Assembly (NCBI GenBank): GCA_013044305.1
Contig: JABEUT010000158.1
Coordinates: 1 to 11,129 of the forward strand
DNA: 11,129 nt
DNA from: Bacteroidia bacterium
GTDB lineage: Bacteria; Bacteroidota; Bacteroidia; JABEUT01
Reading direction: 5' to 3'
Both the position numbers and the translations under genes were made by a program. Below the pieces are notes generated by a model. It did not search any database. It was not told where the DNA came from and saw only the letters and a list, made by a program, of their open reading frames with translations. Below are positions 6,557-11,129 of the stretch, one piece after another. Numbering within the stretch: position 1 is the stretch's first letter; each line of letters begins with the position of its first letter.

Positions 6557-9500
6557 TCACTTGTCCTTTACGTTGTAATTTATTTCGAAACCGGGCTGGC
6601 TCAAGTTTTGAATTTTTATAGAATCTTTACACTCCGTTACCTTTACCCGTCCGGTATCCAGGTTTTTTTGGTGAATGAGGTAATCGGATACGGCCTTGCT
6701 CCGCTTTTGCCGTAATTCATGCACTTTGGCTTCAACATATTTTTCGCCCACCAGCATGCGGCACTTGTCCTGCACCTGAATCAATTCGTTGCCCGTAAGG
6801 TGAAGCTTTGCATTAAGGTAGTTATTGAACAGGGTATCATCGGAAGAAATCTTGTTCATGGCGCGGTTTTCTTTTTTCCTCTGTCTGTGCGTTAAGGTGC
6901 TGTCCTTCATGTGGCGCTTGGTATCGCGGTAATACATGGCTTTGGCAAAGGCCAGGCCCAGATCGTCGGCTTCGGCGTCGCTGTCGGCAACCTGGGTAAT
7001 TTCCACAGCCATTTCTTTTTTCTTTTTCAATACTTTCTGAACATCGTTTAACTTGGATTGCTGTTTGTCGTTGAGTTTGTCCTGTAAATAATTTATGTCA
7101 ATGCGTTTCATGTCTTCAGGGTCGCGATTAAAAAGATCGGCCAGGTGCTTAAAAGGCGATTCCACTGCTTTTACCACCAGGTTGGTAAGCAGGCGTCCCA
7201 TAAGCTTCCCTATCTTATAGTCAGGGTCGTCAAGGTTTCCGCTTGCGGGAATGTTTATGGTTATATCGCCCTTATCGTTTTTAAGGAGGGATACGGCAAA
7301 GCGGATGGGCAGGTGGTAGGGCGGGTTGTCATTTACTTTATTTCCCATTTCAATACCTGTAATGTGTATGGAGTTGGAGCTTTTAAGGTACCTGTTTATA
7401 ACCGAATCGTTGCTGTGGTAGTCCATGTACCCATCCTCAAAAGGCACACCTGTGTAATATTCCATGTAGGGATTGATATCGGAAAGGCGGAACTTGCTTA
7501 TTTTATAGTCGAACAGCATATTTTTCAGGCGGAACCCCAGGGCAGCCTGTAAATCGAATTTGCCTGTGTTGTTCAATTCAGCCGAGGTTCTGAAACGTAC
7601 ATTGCTGCTTGCATTGCTTATTTCATCGGTGGACAGATCGAGGTGTGATATGTTGAAGTGAAAATCACGGTGCAGGGTGTAGTCGCTGTATAAAAACTGC
7701 CCGTCCTTTATAACCAAGCTGTCGGTATGAAAATCAGTATTGAAGAAATCGCCGGCGAGCATGCTTAGGGAGGACGACAGCAGGGTAAATATATTTGAGT
7801 AGTCGGGCCCGCTGCTGCCGCCGCTTTTACCTTTTGCCGGAGAGGAGGAATGATTGCTCAATATCATGTTGCTGATATTATTCCCTTCGGTATAATAGTC
7901 GAACAGCACGAATGGTTTGTGCAGCGTAATGTTCCGGATATAATACATTTTTTGCTTTACGTTTATAGTATCAATGTTTATTGCAAGTTTGTCGAATGCG
8001 AATACCTTACGGTCAGCCGAATCCGTTATAGCTATGTTGCTAAGAGTAATGGAACCGGAAGAGGCTAAGTTGGCGGGTTGGTCCAGTATTCCGTGAAGCC
8101 GCAGTTTGGCCGAAAGCAAGCCGTTGAGCGAATTTACGTTAAGATAGGCTTTCAAAGGGGCATAGTACTGGCTTATATCACAATTATCTATGGTAAGTGT
8201 GGAGTGGTATTTTAAAGTGCTTCGGTTTATATCCATGTTTAAACTTACCAGCCCCCCCTGGCCAAATTCAAAGTCAAGATGCGGTTGAACTACAGGCTTA
8301 TTCCAGCGTACTTCCGGAAGGAGGAAGTTGAAGTTTTTAATTTTGAGCACATGGTGCATCAGGGCATTGGTATATACCATTTTTGCATCACGAATTATTA
8401 CGCTGTCAACCACATAGGGGAATGGCGCCGTTTTGGCAGTATCTGCGTGTCGGGTGGTATCGGCATGGCCGGCGCTGTCGGATGAGAAGCGCTGCAGCAG
8501 ATCGTCGTAATTGAACTTATTTCCATTTTGTACAATATTTATGTCAGGCTTGTCTATTTTTATTTTTTCCACCGTGTACTTGTTTTCAAAAAGCTTCCGT
8601 ATGTCTATCTTTACAAACACATAATGGCAGCCGAAGAACTGGCTTTTGCCGTCAGGTTCATAAATTTTAATGTCCTTGATGAATATACCGCCCTTGCTCA
8701 TTATTACGTTCACCTTGCCAACGGTTACCTTCCTGCCCAGCCACTTCATACTGTTGTTTTCGAGTACATAGTTGGCTATGGGGGAGATGTTTAAAAACTT
8801 GAGGCTGTCCACCTTCCCGCTTACTTTTTTATTCTTCCTGTCGAAGTGCAGTTCGGCCTTAAACACGAATCTGCCGCTGTCGCCAAGCTTGGCATTGGCA
8901 TGAAACACCACCCCTTCGTTAAGGTCCGATAGTTCGCTTGTTACAAGGTTCAGTTTTGTAATATCATAATGAAACTGCCGCGGGGTGGAATAATCGTTAA
9001 AGGAAATATTGCCATTCACTATGGCAATGCTGTCGGCATGATAGTTGGTGTGTAAAGCATCAATAGCCATTGCCTTGGCGCTTGTGGCTATAATGGTAAA
9101 TATGTTGGAATAGTCAATGGTGTCCTTCTTCGTGGTTTTGGCAACCGGCGCCTTAGGTGCTGGCTTTTGGCTATGAACAATTATGCGGCTGAAATTATTT
9201 CCGTTCTTGTATTGGTCATAATTCACTTTAGGATTGTCAAGTATAAAATGATTTACGTCAAAGTGGTTGTGTTCCGGATCAACGGAATCTACGTCGAGCG
9301 ACAGCCTGCGAAGGGACAGAAGCGGTTTCCGGCCGGCATCTTTTACCTCAAGGTTATATAAATTTACAAAGCCATGGAACGACATGGCTTCCGGGTGGTT
9401 GAACCTGCCGTGTATCCGCAGCTTTGCGGTAAGGGTGCCCTGCAGCGATGAAATGTTGAGGATGGTATTGAGCGGGGCGTAGTACTGGCTTATATCATAA

Positions 9501-10153
9501 TTATTGGCAAGCAGCGAGGCGTTGTATGCAAGGGTATTCCTGTTGGCCTCCAGATCGAGATTGAATTTGCCTTCTTTGCCGTATTTAAAGTCAAGGTGCA
9601 GTTGGCTTTCCGGAGCATTCCAGCAAAATTCCGGCAGGTTAAAGTTCAGGTCTTGTATCCTGAATACGTTTTTAAGGGGTTTGTTTTCATATATTATTAA
9701 GCCGCGGCTGATAGACACATTACGGACAAAATATTGTACAGGCGGTCCTTTCACCGTATCTTTTTTATCCGGTGCAAAGCGCTTGACCAGGTCGTCGAAA
9801 TTAAAGTGATTGCGGCTCTGTTCTATATGTATTTCGGGAGTATCAATCCTTATCTGATCAACCACGTACACCTTTTTGAATAGTTGCCTGATGTCCACTT
9901 TCACAAATAGGTCATTAATTGAAATAAAGAGGCTGTCGCTGCCCGCTTCGTAAATTTTAAGATCCCGTAAGTTAACATTACCGTGGCGCATATCCAGATC
10001 AATTTTGCCCACAGTTATCTTTCTGCCCGTCCATTGCAGCGAATTCTTCTCTATCTCATATTTTGCAATCTGCGGCAGGTTCAGGTAGGCAAGGACTACA
10101 GCTCCTGCAAGGATAAGAAGGAATATAAATATTAAAAGCAGGGCTTTTTTCAT
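6557..10153 (-). CDS. AsmA-like/DUF748 envelope protein with an internal tandem duplication
   Basis: A 1198-residue protein of the AsmA-like superfamily (DUF748 type), whose characterised members form long beta-rich structures between membranes and take part in phospholipid transport or outer-membrane assembly. An N-terminal anchor (KKALLLIFIFLLILAGAVVLAYL, residues 2-24) is followed by two homologous units, about 27-455 and 457-892. Shared landmarks are GRKITVGK/GRKVTVGK, FVKVDIRQLF/FVKIDIRKLF, FNFDDLVKRF/FNYDDLLQRF, DISQYYAPL/DISQYYAPL and DYSNIFT/DYSNIFT. Next comes the DUF748-like section (LPIRFAVSLLKNDKGDITINIPASGNLDDPDYKIGKLM, about 948-985). The end (about 1018-1195) resembles the OmpA-like tails of DUF748 proteins: INYLQDKLNDKQQSKLNDVQ early, RSKAVSDYLIHQKNLDTGRVKV late. 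A TTG three codons upstream could extend the frame, but ATG 10153 is preferred: a TAACTTTG box lies 19 bases upstream and the chain then starts MKKALLL. The role in lipid transport is inferred from the family. Confidence 0.88.
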   Translation of the reverse strand: MKKALLLIFIFLLILAGAVVLAYLNLPQIAKYEIEKNSLQWTGRKITVGKIDLDMRHGNVNLRDLKIYEAGSDSLFISINDLFVKVDIRQLFKKVYVVDQIRIDTPEIHIEQSRNHFNFDDLVKRFAPDKKDTVKGPPVQYFVRNVSISRGLIIYENKPLKNVFRIQDLNFNLPEFCWNAPESQLHLDFKYGKEGKFNLDLEANRNTLAYNASLLANNYDISQYYAPLNTILNISSLQGTLTAKLRIHGRFNHPEAMSFHGFVNLYNLEVKDAGRKPLLSLRRLSLDVDSVDPEHNHFDVNHFILDNPKVNYDQYKNGNNFSRIIVHSQKPAPKAPVAKTTKKDTIDYSNIFTIIATSAKAMAIDALHTNYHADSIAIVNGNISFNDYSTPRQFHYDITKLNLVTSELSDLNEGVVFHANAKLGDSGRFVFKAELHFDRKNKKVSGKVDSLKFLNISPIANYVLENNSMKWLGRKVTVGKVNVIMSKGGIFIKDIKIYEPDGKSQFFGCHYVFVKIDIRKLFENKYTVEKIKIDKPDINIVQNGNKFNYDDLLQRFSSDSAGHADTTRHADTAKTAPFPYVVDSVIIRDAKMVYTNALMHHVLKIKNFNFLLPEVRWNKPVVQPHLDFEFGQGGLVSLNMDINRSTLKYHSTLTIDNCDISQYYAPLKAYLNVNSLNGLLSAKLRLHGILDQPANLASSGSITLSNIAITDSADRKVFAFDKLAINIDTINVKQKMYYIRNITLHKPFVLFDYYTEGNNISNMILSNHSSSPAKGKSGGSSGPDYSNIFTLLSSSLSMLAGDFFNTDFHTDSLVIKDGQFLYSDYTLHRDFHFNISHLDLSTDEISNASSNVRFRTSAELNNTGKFDLQAALGFRLKNMLFDYKISKFRLSDINPYMEYYTGVPFEDGYMDYHSNDSVINRYLKSSNSIHITGIEMGNKVNDNPPYHLPIRFAVSLLKNDKGDITINIPASGNLDDPDYKIGKLMGRLLTNLVVKAVESPFKHLADLFNRDPEDMKRIDINYLQDKLNDKQQSKLNDVQKVLKKKKEMAVEITQVADSDAEADDLGLAFAKAMYYRDTKRHMKDSTLTHRQRKKENRAMNKISSDDTLFNNYLNAKLHLTGNELIQVQDKCRMLVGEKYVEAKVHELRQKRSKAVSDYLIHQKNLDTGRVKVTECKDSIKIQNLSQPGFEINYNVKDK
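7478..8785 (-). repeat. Internal repeat unit 2 of the AsmA-like gene
   Basis: Codes for about residues 457-892, beginning SPIANYVLENNSMKWLGRKVTVGK directly at the end of unit 1 and ending in FRLSDINPYMEYY. The junction motif LNISPIANY resembles the unit-2 end LSDINPYMEYY, as expected if a unit ending in this motif was duplicated head to tail. Two linkers differ from unit 1: a HADTTRHADT mini-repeat (about 563-572), and a Ser/Gly-rich linker (about 769-783) where unit 1 has a Lys/Pro/Ala-rich one. Confidence 0.8.
8789..10075 (-). repeat. Internal repeat unit 1 of the AsmA-like gene
   Basis: Codes for about residues 27-455 (from LPQIAKYEIEKNSLQWTGRKITVGK to the GKVDSLKFLN region). It aligns with unit 2 over its whole length with small indels. 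Corresponding motifs are offset by 430 residues near the start and 437-439 further on, so insertions in the second unit are short. At DNA level TAGTACTGGCTTATATCA (plus-strand 9480-9497) recurs exactly at 8163-8180, 1317 bases (439 codons) away. A Lys/Pro/Ala-rich linker (about 329-345) precedes DYSNIFT. Confidence 0.8.
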
Positions 10154-10171
10154 AAGACACAACTCGATTTA

Positions 10172-10179
10172 CAAAGTTA
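10172..10179 (-). promoter_or_regulatory. -7 promoter element of the AsmA-like gene
   Basis: On the minus strand TAACTTTG (10179-10172) matches TAnnTTTG. It predicts a start near 10168 and a leader of about 15 nt before ATG 10153. No convincing TTTG appears 19-21 bases upstream, so support is from one half-site only. Confidence 0.45.
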
Positions 10180-10348
10180 GGAAATACCTGCTTTCGGCTT
10201 CAGGCGTCGAGGTGATTTATGGCGCAAATTGAGCGGGCGCGGGGCATTTTTTGGAAAAATTAACAGTAGCAGGCTGGGAGAACAACCGTCCTGAAATAAA
10301 AAAGACGAAATCTGTTCAATAGGCGAATGCAGAGTATAACGGGGTTTA

Positions 10349-11038
10349 CTATGCCGATGCAATGGCTATTATCCACAGTATAAAAAAGACTACTGCGGCA
10401 ATAAATGCAAATGTACCTATTAAACCCAGTACACAGCCGGTACCATAACCATTGCTGTAAGTGGGACTATTGGCAGTTGAATTAAGCTCTCCTAACAGTA
10501 CGAGCCAGCAAATAATGGTAATGCCAAGGCACACGAGCCAGGCGGTAAGGTACGAGGCTTGTTTCCTGGCACTATTATCACTATCCCGCGAATAGTCTCC
10601 GCGCGGTTCGTGGGGAATCTGCAATTTGTGCGATGCAGATTCTTTAAGGGATATTGCGGCATTGCCGTTATCTGTTTTCGTGTTTCCCGAAAGTATGTTT
10701 ACACCCAGTTTCCTTTCAGCGGCAATAACCAACGGCGGAACAGGGGCAGTCAATGGATGTGCAGCAGGTATAGGTGAGGCATTTGATCCGGATGGGCTTA
10801 CCGGCTTCGCATCAGTGCGGGCGCCCGCTGCCTGAACTTCGCTGCCCGGTCCTGCGGGGGTATAGCTGCCATTAATCCTGGCGGTTTGGTCGGTGTAGCG
10901 GCCGGGCGTATATTTTCTTTTTCCAAAGCCGGATGCTACCTTATTGGAGGTGTTGCATTGGGCAATAACCATGAGCGCTGCAAACAGGAATAGAATTTTT
11001 GATAAATTAGCTATGCCGGTGGCGAGTTGTTTTTTCAT
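10349..11038 (-). CDS. Putative lipoprotein with KRKYxxGxY motif and two C-terminal membrane helices
   Basis: A 229-residue protein that I cannot assign to a named family. Residues 1-27 look like a signal peptide (LFLFAALMVIAQ) ending at Cys28, so it may be lipidated, although Gln just before the Cys is unusual for a lipobox. Shortly after comes FGKRKYTPGRYTD (38-50); a KRKYxxGxY-type motif just after an N-terminal Cys recurs in Bacteroidota small lipoproteins of unknown function. A low-complexity Pro/Ala/Ser/Gly-rich stretch (about 55-105) and a charged segment follow. Then two hydrophobic helices come at about 163-183 and 201-227, joined by a Ser/Gly/Tyr loop. A lipid anchor together with two C-terminal helices is uncommon, so the N-terminal segment could instead be a plain membrane anchor. 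ATG 11038 is chosen because it begins the MKKQLATG signal. Only a degenerate -7 box (TAAGTTTC, 11071-11064) is seen upstream. About 190 bases without a clear terminator separate it from the AsmA-like gene on the same strand. Confidence 0.75.
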   Translation of the reverse strand: MKKQLATGIANLSKILFLFAALMVIAQCNTSNKVASGFGKRKYTPGRYTDQTARINGSYTPAGPGSEVQAAGARTDAKPVSPSGSNASPIPAAHPLTAPVPPLVIAAERKLGVNILSGNTKTDNGNAAISLKESASHKLQIPHEPRGDYSRDSDNSARKQASYLTAWLVCLGITIICWLVLLGELNSTANSPTYSNGYGTGCVLGLIGTFAFIAAVVFFILWIIAIASA

Positions 11039-11129
11039 TTAACAGATTTTTAAAAATTTGGTGGAAACTTAGAAACTGTTTAAAATTTATTTAATTTCAT
11101 TCTTATGTGTCTTTTTGGCTACAACTGCG

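Noticed and set aside
10177..10362. Minus-strand 61-codon open frame between the AsmA-like and lipoprotein genes
   Set aside because: It overlaps the end of the upstream gene, has low-complexity basic/proline composition, ends inside the AsmA-like promoter element and has no recognisable start context.
1..11129. tRNA, rRNA, CRISPR, insertion sequence, prophage or toxin-antitoxin signatures
   Set aside because: None was seen on either strand; all long stretches are explained by chromosomal housekeeping or envelope genes.

Overview
The window looks like chromosomal DNA from a member of the Bacteroidota, probably from the Sphingobacteriales/Chitinophagales side. The evidence is as follows. Several genes carry the characteristic Bacteroidota -7 promoter element TAnnTTTG, two of them with a TTTG-type -33 element. 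Strong Shine-Dalgarno sequences are absent. The Mfd, DUF2795, DUF502 and DUF748-type proteins all have Bacteroidota-like sequence. There is also a small putative lipoprotein with a KRKYxxGxY motif of the kind seen in this phylum. I see no plasmid, phage, insertion sequence, CRISPR or RNA gene. This is ordinary core/accessory chromosome with some unusual details.

Layout. Bases 1-1979 (minus) hold the N-terminal ~659 residues of the transcription-repair coupling factor Mfd, whose C-terminus runs off the left edge. It has a good Bacteroidota promoter at 2047-2078, but no ATG, GTG or TTG lies where translation should begin; ATT at 1979 is the best candidate. A perfect 8-bp hairpin sits in its leader. 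Bases 2122-2343 (minus) encode a small acidic DUF2795 protein with its own promoter and a compact terminator. Bases 2344-2789 are a divergent, AT-rich regulatory region. It contains a 31-bp interrupted palindrome, a 21-bp imperfect tandem repeat, six GTTAAA/TTTAAC hexamers and at least one outward-facing promoter.

Bases 2790-6509 (plus) form a tight three-gene operon with overlapping ends: a GlcD-type FAD-linked 2-hydroxyacid oxidase/dehydrogenase, a DUF502 two-helix membrane protein, and an ArnT/PMT-like GT39-type integral membrane glycosyltransferase. The operon converges on a 3.6-kb minus-strand gene (6557-10153) for an AsmA-like/DUF748 envelope protein. That protein consists of an N-terminal membrane anchor, two homologous tandem units of ~430 residues, a conserved DUF748-type region and an OmpA-like C-terminal region. 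Upstream of it on the same strand, 10349-11038 encodes a putative lipoprotein with two C-terminal membrane helices.

How the genes relate. Apart from Mfd (DNA repair), the DUF2795 protein (unknown role) and the FAD enzyme (metabolism), the genes are envelope-related: a lipid-linked-sugar glycosyltransferase, a DUF502 membrane protein, an AsmA-like protein of the lipid-transport superfamily and a lipoprotein. The internal duplication of the AsmA-like protein is the most distinctive feature of the window. I found no evidence for a new defence system or mobile system.
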